64,000 nt of DNA from Hygrophila difformis (taxonomy: Eukaryota; Streptophyta; Magnoliopsida; Lamiales; Acanthaceae): the NCBI GenBank assembly GCA_030278955.1, contig JAOANR010000003.1:33800080-33864079 (forward strand). The letters are read 5' to 3'. Shown here piece after piece: positions 21,801-33,479 of this stretch. The stretch's first letter is position 1; the number at the start of each line of letters is the position of its first letter. The position numbers were made by a program, and so were the translations under genes. The notes beneath the pieces are model-generated. The model was given only the letters and a program-made list of their open reading frames with translations, was not told the origin of the DNA and searched no databases.

Positions 21801-23815
21801 CATATGAATTATGGAAGGGTAAAAAGACTTCAATATCATATTTTCACATCTTTGGTTGCAAGTGTTTTGTGCTTAATGACAGGGAACACACCGGGAAGTT
21901 CAAAGAGAAAAGTGACGAGGGGATCTTTGTTGGATACTCAACATCTAGCAAAGCTTTTCGAGTATACAACTCCAGAACCAGAAAGGTAATCGAATCCACA
22001 AATGTCATTGTGGAAGACGCGCCCAACAGAGGAACACCAGTCGAATCCCAAGAGGAGGATACAGAGAAAAACACCCAAAGCACTGAACAAAGCCGATCTT
22101 CGTCTGAAGACAAGCAGGAAGCCACCACAGAGAATGATGAGGCCCAACCCAGTGTTCAAACACCAGTTGGAACACCGTCACAGTCTGAAGTTGCTGCTCC
22201 TCAAGTCAGAATCCACCGCAATCACAACCCAGAGGATGTCATTGGAGAAGTTCTTGAAGATCGAAGAACTCGTGTCAAGAAGAAGATCGACTATAGAGAA
22301 TTTGCTGGGTTGCACTGCTTCACCTCTAGAATTGAACCCTCTAGAGTTGAAGAAGCCCTGCAAGACGAAAATTGGATCAATGCCATGCAGGAAGAGTTAG
22401 TTCAATTCAAGAGAAATGAAGTGTGGACCTTGGTCGAGCGTCCAGATCATACCAACGTCATAGGCACAAAATGGGTGTTCAAGAACAAGAGTGATGAAAA
22501 TGGGAATGTGATTCGAAACAAGGCAAGGCTCGTAGCTCAAGGGTACACTCAAGTGGAAGGAGTTGACTACAGTGAGACTTTTGCACCTGTGGCAAGACTT
22601 GAGGCTGTGAGACTACTCCTTGCCATCTCATGTTCTATGGGCTTCAAACTATACCAGATGGACGTGAAGAGCGCCTTTCTGAATGGATGGTTGAAGGAAG
22701 AAGTGTACGTGGAACAACCAAAGGGTTTCGAAGATGCAGACTTCCCAGACCATGTCTTTAGGTTGAACAAAGCTCTCTACGGGCTTAAACAAGCTCCTAG
22801 AGCATGGTATGAGAGACTTTCTAAATATCTATTGGACAATGGATATAGAAGAGGGAGTACAGACAAGACCATGTTCATCAAGGAAGACACCAAAGGGATC
22901 ATTGTGGCTCAAGTCTATGTGGACGACATCGTGTTCGGATCAACCTCTCATGTGCTAAAGGACAAATTCATCGAGACCATGGGTAAGGAATTTGAGATGA
23001 GTATGGTAGGTGAATTAACATTCTTTCTTGGCTTGCAGGTTACTCAGAGGAAAGAAGGTACCTTTCTAAATCAATCTAAGTACGCCAAAAGCATTGTCAA
23101 GAAATTTGGACTAGAGTCCAGTAAACCTGTCCGAACACCGATTGGAACATCAGATAAGCTCCACAAGGACCCTACAGGAAAAAGTGTTGATCAAAAGATG
23201 TACAGAGGGATCATTGGAAGCCTCCTCTACCTCACAGCTAGCAGACCCGACATCAGCTATGCTGTAGGAGTCTGTGCTAGGTACCAAGCAGATCCAAAGG
23301 AGTCTCATCTGAAGGCAGCAAAGCGAGTGATCCGATACATTGCTGGAACACCAGAATTGGGCTTATGGTATTCCAAGGAATCCAACCTAAAGCTGATTGG
23401 ATACACTGATGCCGATTGGGCTGGCAATATCGACGACAGAAAAAGCACCACAGGAGGGTGTTTTTATGTTGGAACCAACTTGGTGAGCTGGTATAGTAAA
23501 AAGCAGAACTCTATATCTCTCTCCACGGCAGAAGCGGAGTATATTGCAGCAGGGAGTTGCTGTGCGCAGCTGTTGTGGATGAGGCAAATGATTAGTGACT
23601 ATGGTTTTGATCAAGACAAGCTAGTGATTCTCTGTGACAACATGAGCGCAATAAGTATCTCGAGGAATCCAGTGCAGCACAGTCGAACCAAGCACATTGA
23701 TGTTAGACACCATTTTATCCGAGAACTTGTGGAAGATGAAGTCGTGTCCTTGGAGTATGTTGGAACACAAGAACAGAACGCGGACATTTTCACCAAGGCA
23801 CTTGATGGCGATTGA
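18863..23815 (+). CDS. Copia gag-pol polyprotein (intact, 1650 aa)
   Basis: A single unbroken frame encodes the retrotransposon polyprotein. From the N-terminus: a UBN2-type gag ([18 protein letters not shown]); first zinc knuckle [14 protein letters not shown] at 302-315; a Lys/Glu-rich coiled-coil stretch near 390-510; a second knuckle-like [14 protein letters not shown] at 574-587; aspartic protease DSG at 644-646; the HHCC integrase zinc region ([11 protein letters not shown]); and integrase core residues D833, D896 and E932, with 35 residues between the last two. Reverse transcriptase has YVDD at 1352-1355, and RNase H has TDADWAG from 1515. The frame ends LDGD. All catalytic residues I can check are present. 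The first ATG after the primer site is the natural start. Confidence 0.95.
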   Translation: MSREGGNISRPPLLDGTNFSYWKTRMRAFLMAIDEGVWDAVETKFERPTAEDDEGVKTPKPKDKWTAEEKTLSSMNSKALNAIFNGVTEDQYKLISACDTAYDAWEVLVNSHEGMASVRSSKLISIESQFHKLTMDENESIVSYVGRIRDLTNQAHQLGKTYSQQELVRKIVGTIPDRFNPKIAALELYKDYSIMQVDELMGILQSWEMDHCKEVGSKRIAFKAESKVVTDKEAEIDSDHSDDDEISLLTKRLARLLKNKKGKEGFSSGKGDGSNSRRDSKRRSKPYGKDQQSEERPKGPECYECRGFGHIRADCGNLKKKDKKTYHITFSDHDEEPECSEGESEHGIALMAPGSWDSDSCSDTESQHGTVSNPMNNDFTNHDCASLSSKEADKIERLTDLYNEVFEKLETSMTEIEDLQKINQDLRDEVERLLDENKTLLAKAEAVSIHVTELEAGILFEKEEKEKMSTKHDLVTVEITELREKLSKSEKILSDMNKGKAKLDDALAAGKSHGNRRGLGYNNFSTASTSKGNIKFVAGGQLSDRAPCQNTKTVHKSPKGYNKRRNSFRGPLICDYCKFRGHKTEHCRKIIKDLLEGKPVRWPNEELKKRISIRREWVTKISARCNVALLSSRQKGKNATWYFDSGCSRHMTGDKDVLKPFKDIDGGSVVFGNGKKGHLSGQGTLHGDGLPKLNNVYYVEGLHANLISISQLCDDDLTVSFNKKYCEVLDSNNVCVMRGLRSRNDCYLLVQTCNFVKDAGSSRNLLWHEKLGHLNFRDLIKLSRTGAVRGLPDLKKHDSDFCEDCAKNKQTRVSHPVTEHNATTHCLELLHMDLIGPTEISSLGGKRYIFVCVDDFSRYTWVDFLREKSEAFKAFMKLCNQIMNEKDCKVKRIRSDHGKEFENQAFEDYCSSIGIKHEFSAPKTPQQNGVVERKNRTLQEMARVMMNSKKVPEFLWAEAINTACYMINRVYIRPKTLMTPYELWKGKKTSISYFHIFGCKCFVLNDREHTGKFKEKSDEGIFVGYSTSSKAFRVYNSRTRKVIESTNVIVEDAPNRGTPVESQEEDTEKNTQSTEQSRSSSEDKQEATTENDEAQPSVQTPVGTPSQSEVAAPQVRIHRNHNPEDVIGEVLEDRRTRVKKKIDYREFAGLHCFTSRIEPSRVEEALQDENWINAMQEELVQFKRNEVWTLVERPDHTNVIGTKWVFKNKSDENGNVIRNKARLVAQGYTQVEGVDYSETFAPVARLEAVRLLLAISCSMGFKLYQMDVKSAFLNGWLKEEVYVEQPKGFEDADFPDHVFRLNKALYGLKQAPRAWYERLSKYLLDNGYRRGSTDKTMFIKEDTKGIIVAQVYVDDIVFGSTSHVLKDKFIETMGKEFEMSMVGELTFFLGLQVTQRKEGTFLNQSKYAKSIVKKFGLESSKPVRTPIGTSDKLHKDPTGKSVDQKMYRGIIGSLLYLTASRPDISYAVGVCARYQADPKESHLKAAKRVIRYIAGTPELGLWYSKESNLKLIGYTDADWAGNIDDRKSTTGGCFYVGTNLVSWYSKKQNSISLSTAEAEYIAAGSCCAQLLWMRQMISDYGFDQDKLVILCDNMSAISISRNPVQHSRTKHIDVRHHFIRELVEDEVVSLEYVGTQEQNADIFTKALDGD

Positions 23816-24230
23816 TTCGAAAAACTGAGGCGGGAACTTGGCCTATGCACCATAGTCTAAGCTCCTAAAAGGAATTTGGGGATCTCATGCACCAACATTA
23901 TTAAACGGCTAAGTTCTTCTTATATTATTCAATAGCCTTATTTTAAGAGATCCCATATTTATTTGTATATTTTATTGCAGGTTACTCAATATTATTCCTT
24001 GGCAGTTGATATATCCATAAAAGGAAGTTATCTCTAAACTCGGTAACCGGCTACCTAGGAGGAATCCTAAGAAGATTTCCCGTCTCCACTAAAAGGGAAG
24101 TTTCCTTATTTATTTTGTACTCTTTTTGGATATTCCCTCCCGTTCTCTCTGTCCCTGTTTCCCTTATCAAATTTCCGGAAAATATTTCTTTGTCTTCTCC
24201 CGCTTTGTTTGCCCTCTCTGTGCAGAAACA
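23816..24230 (+). other. Copia inter-ORF spacer with candidate splice acceptor
   Basis: Noncoding, with a long pyrimidine-rich run (24120-24222) ending in CTCTCTGTGCAG at 24225. Five bases later is the ATG of ORF2 (24231). This looks like a 3' splice site that would let a spliced subgenomic RNA express ORF2. The frame is also open upstream to an ATG at 24126, but that part is leader-like. Confidence 0.6.
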
Positions 24231-26360
24231 ATGGTGACAACAAGGAATAGAAGTTCCAACACTGAGAACGCTCCTCTCCCAGCTCGCGGAAGCCCCCGTA
24301 CCAGAGGTGGAAATCGCGGTGGCAATCGAGGAGGAGGTCGAAGTCGCGGAAGGGGTGGACGTGGACGTGGGCGTGATCAAACTGAAGCTACTCCTTCCAA
24401 TGTAGTTCCGACCATCTCCGCCACACCAGGTGTACCAGTCTCAGACCCTCTCGACGTCCGAGTTGAGATGGCCCACACGCTCGGAGAAACTGCCGCGATT
24501 GGAGCCCTAATTTCATCCCAACTGACGAATACCCAATTGGAGGTTGAAACTGCACCATTCCATGGGGAAACCGCTCCCAGCACGTCGCCCACATCTCATG
24601 CCCCTGTGCCAACCGTTCAAGTGCCCTTATCAACCCTCGCGGATGCGGCATTGCAATCTCAGAACCCTCCGAAAGGGAAAGGTAAAATGGCTTCTCAGAA
24701 AAACTTAGTTTCTGACAATGTTGATGCAGGGAGTTCGAATCCGACATCTGAGCACCAAGATGGCACTCAATCTGGCCCTCAATCCTCAACCCCTGCCCCT
24801 GGCACTGGCGCGCAAACGCCCTCTAGGGCCTCGGGTGAAACAGACACTGCGTCTGGTCATGTCTCGAAGGTTGCCATCAAGAATGCTGGTGGTGGGAGCT
24901 CTGGGAGTTCAGATGATGACTCTGAACACACTACTGAGTCAACCGAGTTATCAGATGAGTCAGACAAGAATGTTGAGATTGACCCAAATGAGGAAGATTC
25001 CAGTGAAGACTCGGGAGACGATAATGCAGTTGAAAATCGTGCTACCATCTCAGCAGAAGAGTTCCTCAGGCGTGAAGGACTCACTGAGGACGAACTAAGA
25101 AGCGAGGAAGATGATCCTGTTGATGCCAACACCGAGGCTGGACGTGAGGGGGAGAAATCTTCATCATCAGACTGTATCCCTCTCAGATCACTTGCCCGCA
25201 AGAAGGCTACTGATTCCAAAGGGAAAAGGAAATCTGATGACACTCCCTCTGGCTCTCAACCACAGAAGAAGAAAAAGAAGGTCCCCGCTAAGGTTGTTGA
25301 GGAGGATGTAGCTCAGGATGAACCCCCTGAGATTGTGGATACCAATTTGGCCTATAATTCGAAGTTCTACTCCTTAAGTTCCATGACCTTCTTTGAGACT
25401 GTCCTGCGTGAAAGGAAGTTGAAGCCTGAGGTCGCCTTTAAAGGTCCCAAGTGTGATGAGATTAGGTGGACAGAATACCTTGAGAAAAGGCATCTACTTC
25501 GATGGGCATCCGACCTTCCAGGGAGCAAGCAATCAGTTGTCAAGATGTTTTATGCAAACCTCAGAAAATCTGTAATTGTTCCTGGAAGCAGCTGGTTTGG
25601 GCGAGTATTCATCAAGAAGCAGTTGGTGCCTCTCACTGATAAGGTCCTTTGTGACTTCCTTGGTGTTCCACAGTGTGACTTCGACACTGTATTCAGACCA
25701 GGGACACAGTTCAACAATGTTCAGATTGCCAAATTGCTGACTAAGGACAAGGAGAAGAACATCAAAGGCAGAGGCTTGAGATCAGGCAATCTAACTCAGA
25801 GATTCTTCTTGCTATACAAGTTCATATCCTCCAATGTGATGCCTACAGCCAACCACTCAGTTGTCTCGAAGGAGATGTGCCAATTGCTGTTTGCCATTGA
25901 TGAGAACAAGAAGGAAATAAACTATGGAAAACTTGTTCTAAATCAAATGGTGGATATAGCTGAGAATCTAAAGGAGGACAGCTCATCTCTCATACCATTT
26001 CCAGCATTGATCTATGGCTATCTGGAGTCTGTTGGTATTGATGGACATCCCAAGGAGTTGATGGATACAACCAAAGTGTTCAAGTTCACAGCTAAGCTGC
26101 AAAACAAGGTTCAAGACATTCCAGGCCCGGATGGTCCTCCCATTCCTCAGACAGCCCTTGATCAACTCAGAGACATGATTGCAGAACGCCAAGATGCTAT
26201 TAGGAGGAAGAGAGAAGAGCTGGATGAAGAGGAACGTGCCCTAGCTGAGATGGCAAAGCTCCTTCCTGAGGTCTGGGACACTGATCCAGAGGATGAGGTG
26301 ACTGATGCTGCTGCAGATTTCTATGCCACCACGGATGAGGATGACTCCTCTCAGGAGTGA
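24231..26360 (+). CDS. Copia ORF2: 709-aa protein at the envelope-like position
   Basis: An intact ORF follows gag-pol on the same strand. Residues 20-50 are an Arg/Gly-rich tract (RGGNRGGNRGGGRSRGRGG). Residues 170-330 are Ser/Asp/Glu-rich and low complexity. Near residues 338-355 is a basic run with QKKKKKVP, a possible nuclear signal. Residues about 370-625 form a globular region containing VIVPGSSWFGRVFIKKQLV and LCDFLGVPQCDFD, which resembles the plant domain called putative plant transposon protein. Near the end a charged helix (AERQDAIRRKREELDEEERA) suggests a coiled coil. I see no signal peptide or clear membrane segment, so a true viral envelope role is not supported. The start is set at 24231, just after the splice-acceptor-like AG. 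Function unknown. Confidence 0.85.
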   Translation: MVTTRNRSSNTENAPLPARGSPRTRGGNRGGNRGGGRSRGRGGRGRGRDQTEATPSNVVPTISATPGVPVSDPLDVRVEMAHTLGETAAIGALISSQLTNTQLEVETAPFHGETAPSTSPTSHAPVPTVQVPLSTLADAALQSQNPPKGKGKMASQKNLVSDNVDAGSSNPTSEHQDGTQSGPQSSTPAPGTGAQTPSRASGETDTASGHVSKVAIKNAGGGSSGSSDDDSEHTTESTELSDESDKNVEIDPNEEDSSEDSGDDNAVENRATISAEEFLRREGLTEDELRSEEDDPVDANTEAGREGEKSSSSDCIPLRSLARKKATDSKGKRKSDDTPSGSQPQKKKKKVPAKVVEEDVAQDEPPEIVDTNLAYNSKFYSLSSMTFFETVLRERKLKPEVAFKGPKCDEIRWTEYLEKRHLLRWASDLPGSKQSVVKMFYANLRKSVIVPGSSWFGRVFIKKQLVPLTDKVLCDFLGVPQCDFDTVFRPGTQFNNVQIAKLLTKDKEKNIKGRGLRSGNLTQRFFLLYKFISSNVMPTANHSVVSKEMCQLLFAIDENKKEINYGKLVLNQMVDIAENLKEDSSSLIPFPALIYGYLESVGIDGHPKELMDTTKVFKFTAKLQNKVQDIPGPDGPPIPQTALDQLRDMIAERQDAIRRKREELDEEERALAEMAKLLPEVWDTDPEDEVTDAAADFYATTDEDDSSQE

Positions 26361-26724
26361 TTGGCCTCTTTGACATATTGAGATCCAGAGGGGGAGAAGA
26401 TATGTGCGTGATCAAAGATGCCTTCTCTGGTAAGTGTTTATGTTTTAAGTTCCTTTGTTATGCTGGAACTTTCTGTTTGAACTCCTAGTATTGTTATTTT
26501 GCTGGACTGGTTTACTTTGTATTCTTGCTGGTACTTTGTTGGTTTTATTGTACATGCTCCTTTGTTTTATCGTGGTCATTTTGTACGGAGCATTAGATAG
26601 GTTTTTGGGGATTATTGCTTTGTAATGGTGGTTGGGACTGGCTATTATGTTTTTCTCTTGTGTTGTTCATACATCGGAAGATCTTTGATCTATCTGGCTC
26701 ACATTATGTCAAAAAGGGGGAGAT
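26361..26724 (+). other. Copia 3' noncoding region with two polypurine tracts
   Basis: AGAGGGGGAGAAGAT near 26389 and AAAAAGGGGGAGA at 26711-26723, the latter abutting the 3' LTR, are both good plus-strand priming tracts. Sireviruses are known for repeated polypurine tracts. Between them is T-rich noncoding DNA. Confidence 0.75.
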
Positions 26725-27682
26725 TGTTAGTTCCTCTATCTTTTGAGATAATGTGTTCCAATCCGATGTTGAACACTAGGTAGGATCCCTCCCCCTTGAT
26801 CTTATCCGCATGTCATTCTTGGGAGCAAACCTTTGGATTGCCTTTCTCGAACCGGATAAACATTGCCCCGCATGGAAAGGAGCGTACGCCCAACGGTCGT
26901 CTGCCATTGCCTTGCTGGGATCATAGAAGTTTTGGCAAGAGGATCCCCTCATCCGAGTAAGGAAGGAAGCAGCTAAGGAAGGTGGAAGAATTCGAGGGAT
27001 TGAATAATTCCCTTCCATAGCAGAAGGATTTCGGACGCCTTCTTATGAAAGAAGATCGCAATGATTCTATCATTGGTTTTTCAACAATTCTGAAAAGGTC
27101 TCTTGCAAACGATCTTACGAAATCCTCCAACAACCTCTTCACCCTATTCACGTGTTGCATCATCTGTGAAAGAGGTTGATTCTTGAGTGACCAATTGTCA
27201 AAAGTGCATAACGAACCCTTGGTTGAATTCCGACACCTTCAATCAAGGGCAACACTCAAGATAGTGTCAACAAGATACTGCCCTTCATTGCTACATCAAA
27301 GGGAGGATCTTTTACAGGCTCACTCAAGGGAAACTTGGAGAAGGAGTCTTCAAGGGGTCGAAGTAGAATCGGAGTATTCTCACCAGAAAAGGGAGTTTCT
27401 GGTACCATCGATCATCTGCTTGGGTGTTGGAGTAAAAGGTTACTGGTTCACTATTGTTCGTGTTGTAACGTGGTGTTCGAACACATAGTGGAACACTCCT
27501 GGATTGGTATCCCCCAGACGTAGGCCTTGGGCCGAACTGGGTCATCAACTCTCTGTTTGTTCTTTTCTCTTTACTGCATTTATTTATCTTTAAGTACTAA
27601 CCTTCTAATAAGTTATTTAAGTGTGTGATTGAACAAACAGTCGTGGTTGAGAATATTAGTCTTGACGTATAAGGGACCAACA
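26725..27682 (+). repeat. Copia 3' LTR
   Basis: 958 bp, identical to the 5' LTR except C at 26887 against T at 18020. It is followed by the right target-duplication copy GTTTG (27683-27687). Confidence 0.95.
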
Positions 27683-27687
27683 GTTTG

Positions 27688-30553
27688 AGAAAATTAGAAT
27701 ATTTGAGAATCTAGATTTGTTTCCAGAGATTTTCATGAGTTTGGGCATTGGTTAGAAGGATCATCATTGCTTTTGTTTCCAGAGATTTCCACATGTGCAA
27801 CAGGCTAATGAATTGCTTTTGTTGTCACCCCAGGGATATATTAGTACTGATTCTCTTCAACCAACTTAAGAATAGCTTCTGAATGAAGATATCTTTTATC
27901 GAGTTCATCAATCTCTCTTGATCTGGCCATCAGATCTGCATTGAATTGCAGATTTTTACACTTTTTTTTCCACTTATCAATCCGATTAAAAGTTAATGAT
28001 GCTTTCTTATAATTAAAGCCACTTTTTGTGGTTGCGGAGTTCTTTGTATCAGTAAGAAATTTTAATTTGAATTTCCAGGTAACTTGAAACAGATTTGATA
28101 AATAAAAAAAGGAATTCGAGTAATCTCCTTGGCATTGAATTTTAACTCTCATAATGTGTCTTTCGAGGAGATTGATATAGGGGTTTTGATATTTCTGGGA
28201 ATTGTAGGACTTCTTTTAAGCGTGTTTCATATTTCGATTAAATTACGGTTATCCTGGAGCTTATGCATCTTGGTTAAATGGGTTTGGATTGTTGTTCGGT
28301 GTGCATGTGGAGAACTTGTTTTTGTTTTCTTCAATGAATATGGGTGCCTTTCAATATGGCCAGAAAGATGATCATTTTATTGTTGGCTTGAGTGAGAATA
28401 GTTTGTTTGATGTTACAGAACATGTTTTGATGCAGAATATTCGAATTTTGTTGGTGATTGATCTGTGGAGTTTTCCAACCACGCCACTCCCACCTCATGC
28501 CTGCAAGGCTGAAACAGGTAACTTGTCGACTATGGGTTTGGCCTTTTCACTTTCAGTGTTACGTTAGTATACTGTTTGTGAATGCCTGCTATGTCCTTTC
28601 TAGTTTTTTTTTGTTTTTTTTAAATATTTTTAATGTTTTTCTTCTACTTTATTAAAAAGTCAGGTTCCGTTGTCACGTAGGCTTTTTCCTTTTTTAGATA
28701 TCTCACAGGATTGGTTGTAAATTTGTGACAGATTACAGATTTCCAATTATTTAGGTGTCTTTCAAAGAGAAGTTTGGAATTGAAATTTGAAATGGATTAC
28801 ACTATAGGATTTCCTTGTCATTTTGCTCTCTATTATGCCTTCTATGTGTTTGAGGAGAGAGTGTTTTTCATGAGAATGCTTTGGCGACTCCACCTTCTGG
28901 GGTGTTCCGAGAGAGGCGAAGGACATATGGGCAGCGCAAGGTTGATGCGCCAGACACAAATGAAATTGGGATAAGAAAATAGCATATGGGTATTGGTTAA
29001 TCTAAACCTGTGAGAATTGCATTTGGGGAAGGATTAATCGACGAAATAATTGAAGTTACACAACTAGCCTCAACATTAAACTGCACCGATGTTAATTCAG
29101 ATGGAAGGTAACAACAAACAAGCCCCAGCAAGAATGGTCTTTTGCTCTATTAAAAATCTATGGCAGTTGTATCTTTGCTCTATTACAAATCTATGGCTGG
29201 TAGTTTATCAGACGAAATGTGGTTCCTTATGTAAGAATTTCTAATTTCTGAGAGGGTGGGAACTATTTCTACCAGTATTAGGTGCTTCTTTAGCTGCATT
29301 TGCTGTTCAGAAATCAGCTATGGAAATTGTGAATTCCAACTTTTGTCCAAATTTGATGAGCCCGGTTCTCTCATATTAGTGGGATTTCGGTAATTGCACT
29401 TTGTGAGTTCAAGTAGACTCTGTTTTAGGTGGATCTAAATGTGGTTGCCATCAGTTAACTCATTTATAATGTAATTGATTCATTTCTCATACGTGTTCCA
29501 AATGTTTTCAGCTATCGCTGATAGGATGTGGACATTTACTGAAAGTATGTACCACGGTTGAAGGGAGTTTTAGATGAAAAATCGAAGTTGGTTTCAGATG
29601 ACTGCATTATGAAAGTTGTGAATTCTTGTGATCATATATTAGTCTTTTCCTGCTTTTAAATTGCAATGTCTAGGTCTACCAATATGATTATTACCATGAT
29701 TTATGCAAACATGTTTTGCTTGATGCACTGAGAAGTTGTACTTGTTCAATTAGTTATGTGTAATTTATTTTCCTTTTCTGTTGGCAGCATGTAAGACAGA
29801 TCCAAGGATGCTTTAGGGAAAGCTTCAAAGACGCAGAGTACTCTACAGTAAGCCTACAATGTTTCTTTATCTATATACATATTAGTCACTTAATGCAAAA
29901 CTCATGGTTGCTGCCCATTGTAGTTCCTGGGACAGAACAATATCGGACTTGAATGGAGCTAGCTGCTGCAGGGACTGCACATGATTCTTTACTTACAGGT
30001 TCCCCCTTATCTGAAGACTTGAGGATATCTGAAGAGATTCAGTGCGCTACATGGATGCTGCAAGGTTCTTCTTAATTGAATGTTTGTACTTTGATTAAGT
30101 TAAATTGATGAAGTTAATTAGTTTTAATTCATTATTCCAATCTACTGCTCACTGCAGGTGATAAACGAAAAAAGCTTGAGGAAGAATAGGGCATTAGAAT
30201 CCGTTTTGTGGTTGGTCACAGGTGAAGAACAATTCACAAATTAAACAAGATTCACACCTAATATCACCTTGTCTGATTTGTTTGTCTCATCAACAGTGCA
30301 ACATCCGGCGGCATTCTTGATAGAGCCATTGAGGCGAAAGATAGGAAGCATATAGATTTTCTGTGATTGGTATATCTTCTTTTCCTTTTTTGTCTTTTTC
30401 TTTCTAAACCTTAAAAATATTCCATGAGACTACATGTAATGTTGAAATCTAACACTATCTACGGAGCTAGCACATAATCTTGTTGGGCAATCTGCTCTTG
30501 TAACCAAGATTTACTGTTCTGTCATCCTTACGTATTTAAATAGTATTATTCAG
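27688..30553. other. Helitron H2 filler with the H1-shared segment
   Basis: Mostly noncoding. A minus-strand open frame at 27841-28152 (reads SREIDELDKRYLHSEAILKL near its end) could be an exon, but I cannot assign it. 28860-28970 reads HENALATPPSGVF on the plus strand, also unassigned. TTTGCTCTATTACAAATCTATGG recurs locally (29140-29205) and resembles 3061-3080 in H1. 29290-29740 is the segment shared with the H1 3' end. 29800-30220 contains small exon-like scraps I cannot identify. Confidence 0.5.
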
Positions 30554-30720
30554 GAACATGTTGGGTATGCTGAAGTGGATTCGTGGGGTTGCAATGGATC
30601 CTTGCAATGCGAATGTCCAGAAACTACCAGACAAGATTAAGTGGAAGAGCTTTGGGAGCGATGTGCATTGAAAGCAGATGAAATGTCATGATGATCCAAA
30701 GGAGCTTCCACCTCAAGGAA
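30554..30720 (+). pseudogene. ARID/ELM2-type nuclear protein fragment
   Basis: After a TTATTCAG acceptor the frame reads MLGMLKWIRGVAMDPCNANV then QKLPDKIKWKSFGSDVH. A stop replaces the expected Trp, and then KQM follows. The pattern (LxWxxxVAxDPC, LPxxxKWKxxG) resembles the linker region of plant ARID1/ARID2-like proteins that also carry ELM2 and Myb domains. This assignment rests on memory of the motif and is moderate. The in-frame stop marks it as a dead fragment. Confidence 0.45.
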
Positions 30721-30829
30721 AACCCATTTTACCCTCGGTAATTTGGGAGAGAATTATGTTGGTGAGCAAATTGATTCTAGCTCATTGATTATTATTGATT
30801 GTGGTATTTTCTCGGTCATTTGTCTTCCA

Positions 30830-30979
30830 GACTAATGATTGTCTCATACTATACACGCACACTACATAAAAGAGATAAAAAGCAAGACAACTTCAGCTGT
30901 TGTTACTTTAAGATCTAATTACAAATGGGCTCTTAGTGGCACTCCCATGAATAATCATTTTGGAGAAATCTATCCACTG
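30830..30979 (+). pseudogene. RAD16/RAD5-like SNF2 ATPase exon fragment
   Basis: An exon between a TTCCAG acceptor and a GTAATT donor reads AHYIKEIKSKTTSAVVTLRS then NYKWALSGTPMNNHFGEIYP. This is helicase motifs II-III of RAD16/RAD5-type SNF2 proteins, where DEAHxIK and KWALSGTPLQN are usual. The DEAH Walker B box reads I-H-A-H in this frame, and the preceding part is out of frame, so it is inactive. It is a different SNF2 gene from the CHR19-like piece in H1. Confidence 0.8.
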
Positions 30980-31396
30980 GTAATTCACACAGAACAGAAA
31001 AGGATACAATTATCTATAGTTGATTCTGTAGCAGTTACATAGTGTATTGTATGTTTATCTATAACTTAGTAATTCTATTTAAAACGGGAGGGCTATTTTT
31101 TTTTTCTATTAGATCTGTTTTCTATCTGGATATTATTACACTATCTTCTTTGCTTGTTGTGACTATTGTAATTCTGTTATTTGATTGTGCCTCCTGTAAA
31201 TGGTAATGCTAATGTATTCAACTTTGAGCTTTGTCGTCATATGCAAATCATTTGCAAGCTTTTCTTATTTGAATTTGAATTTATTTTCTGAGGTCAATTA
31301 ATATTTTATATTTTGGTAACAAGTTTATTGCCCAATCATTTTCTTGCTTGTTATGGTGGGAAATTTGAAATGCATTATTTGACATTGCAAATGTAG

Positions 31397-31737
31397 TAAT
31401 TTATGGAGAACATCTGAGGAAAAGACAGAACTTGAACGTCTGGAAAAACCAATTTATAATTCCCTCCGCCAGGCAGTAGAAGTACACCGTCAGGTAGCTT
31501 TACAACACTTGCAACTATTTATGCACTCGGGAGGAAGAAAACTTGAAATTTAGAGGCTCTTCTTTTCTGAATTGTTCAATCGTTCTTAGGTTCGGAAAAA
31601 TATTAGGCAAATACTGAAGCCTGGAATGTTGATGACTTATCTGTGTGAGATATATTGGAGAATACAGTCCGAACGTTAATATCAGAAATGGTTTACAAGC
31701 AGGGATTGCCTTTCCCACCGGATGCTCATTGAATTGG
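31397..31737 (+). pseudogene. Methionine aminopeptidase 2 fragment (two exons, frameshifted)
   Basis: An exon at 31397-31493 reads [20 protein letters not shown] then AVEVHRQ. The exon from 31590 reads VRKNIRQILKPGMLMTYLCE and then, with frame changes, ENTVRTLISE and GLQAGIAFPTGCSLN. The order and sequence match plant MAP2, the cytosolic type-2 enzyme that removes initiator Met. The metal-binding Asp, His and Glu residues lie further downstream in the family and are absent here. At least two frameshifts occur after LCE. Confidence 0.85.
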
Positions 31738-33479
31738 TAAGGCTTGATTTCAGCTTATGATGTCTCATATAGATTATGTTACTCTTTCTAGGTTTTAAGG
31801 GATTAAGGTTTAGGGTTTATATATCGGGCACCGATAATAATGATGAAGTGGTATTTGCAAATTGCCCTTTGATGGAACTTCTTGTTTCTTTGCCCTTTTA
31901 AACAAATTATATGGCATTGATCAATCAATGAAGAGCTGAATGAGATCTGACGGTTACACCATGTTACTGGTGAATGTATTTTAGTGCCGGTAAAGATTTT
32001 TTCTAAGTAGGTTCTATTTAGGTAGAAAAATGTGTGCAAGTGAATGGTGATTTTCCTCGATTGATTTAATGATCAAGGGGCAATTGAATTCAATTGGAAA
32101 TTGAAAAGATGCAACTATTTTATCTAATGTTGTTCCTACATTCTTAGCCTACATAATTTGTTCTGGAGTTCTGAGTTATAGCCTTGGCCTTACTGTCCAT
32201 CATTCTCTAGATTTTTATGGTTTGGGGATTGCTTATACGTGATGATAATGGGTTCTTTTAATCTAATTGGTAATTCTTTTAGATGTTCTGCATTCGGTGA
32301 GTTTTTGGCATGCACCAAAGAGATGGGGATCTTCAAGAGGCCATGGCTCTCTTCGATAATAATACCAGCAGTGGTTCTGACATAAAGCGGTGTGCTGTGC
32401 ATAAATAGCCCTTCCTTTCTAAGGAATACTTGATGCCACCTGAGGTATTTTAACTTAAAATAGTTTTGTTTAACTTTCTTTCCCTCAAATTTTCCAAAGT
32501 GTTGAAGCCTGAACCTGAATTCTTATTTGAATTCTTAACATTAATTGTCAAGTTACTAATCTTTCATGCTTACTGTAGTGGAAGGGTTTTCTTCGTATTT
32601 GTGTTTTTTGTTATCATAAATATTTTTCATCAAACATTCACAACTACCTCTCCTGTCTTTTGCCACGTTGAACAAGCCACCAGGCTATAAAGTGTTTGCT
32701 CATTTATGGACTAAAATTTTGGCAACTCTAATTGTAGATATGGCAAGAAATAAAGGTCTTATTTCATCAACACCTGGAGAAATTTCTGGATAACATAAAA
32801 AAATTAAGGCCATTATTGAATCTGTCATTCCAGCATGCACACAACCAGATCCCATAACTGGTGGATCTTTCAGGGTCGGGCGATTATTGCAAACCCTCTT
32901 GCTTATGGTTAGTTACCTCATTTTATATCTATTGCTTCTCTATAGAATTTTGGCTTTGAATTAATTAAGCCAACACAAGACAGGCATTAAAGACCAAAAT
33001 ATTTTAGGCCTGTTTATTGTAGAAATATAAAAGTGATTTAGGAAATAAAGGTCTTTGATTGTTAAGGTTGCCGAGGATGGATAGTTTTGGCGTTGGTTTT
33101 CTCTTCTATTGATGCCAATTTGTTGTTAGTTTGATTAACATTTTGATACTGTTTTGTTGGATTGAAGATTAATGCGAAGAGGGAGGATAGAAGTTTTGGT
33201 GTTGATTTTGTGTTATTTCTTAGAATTTGTTGATCATAGGTTTAGAGGCTATCTGTTAGCTTCATCAAGGGTGGAGATGAATTGATGATGTGTTTTTGAT
33301 TGATATTAATTTGGGTGAAATCAAGTTATTTCAGTTCTGTAAAGATATGTGTTCAAGCTAGAGTAAGATTCTTATTGTGGCTGGTCTACTTTAAATTCAC
33401 CAGTTTTAAATTTTCAGGACCTCGGATTTGATACACTTTTGAGTTAGAAAACCTCTTAATTAATGTGTGCATCACAATG
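31738..33479. other. Helitron H2 filler, no gene recognised
   Basis: AT-rich, intron-like. A short frame near 32815-32910 reads AIIESVIPACTQPDPITGGS, possibly an exon scrap, unassigned. Nothing else is supported. Confidence 0.45.

Larger units (their letters stand above)
17858..27682 (+). mobile_element. Complete young Sirevirus-type Ty1/copia retrotransposon
   Basis: The element is 9825 bp, with 958-bp LTRs at both ends and 5-bp target duplication GTTTG at 17853-17857 and 27683-27687. It has an initiator-Met primer site, one full gag-pol frame, a second large ORF between pol and the 3' LTR, and purine tracts. A long gag with extra zinc knuckle and coiled coil, plus a 3' ORF and more than one purine tract, fits the Sirevirus (SIRE/Maximus) lineage. 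I found one difference between the LTRs (T at 18020, C at 26887), so insertion is recent. All parts needed for movement look intact. Confidence 0.93.

Noticed and set aside
24231..26360. True viral envelope protein
   Set aside because: No signal peptide or membrane segment visible; RGG, acidic and coiled-coil make-up points elsewhere.
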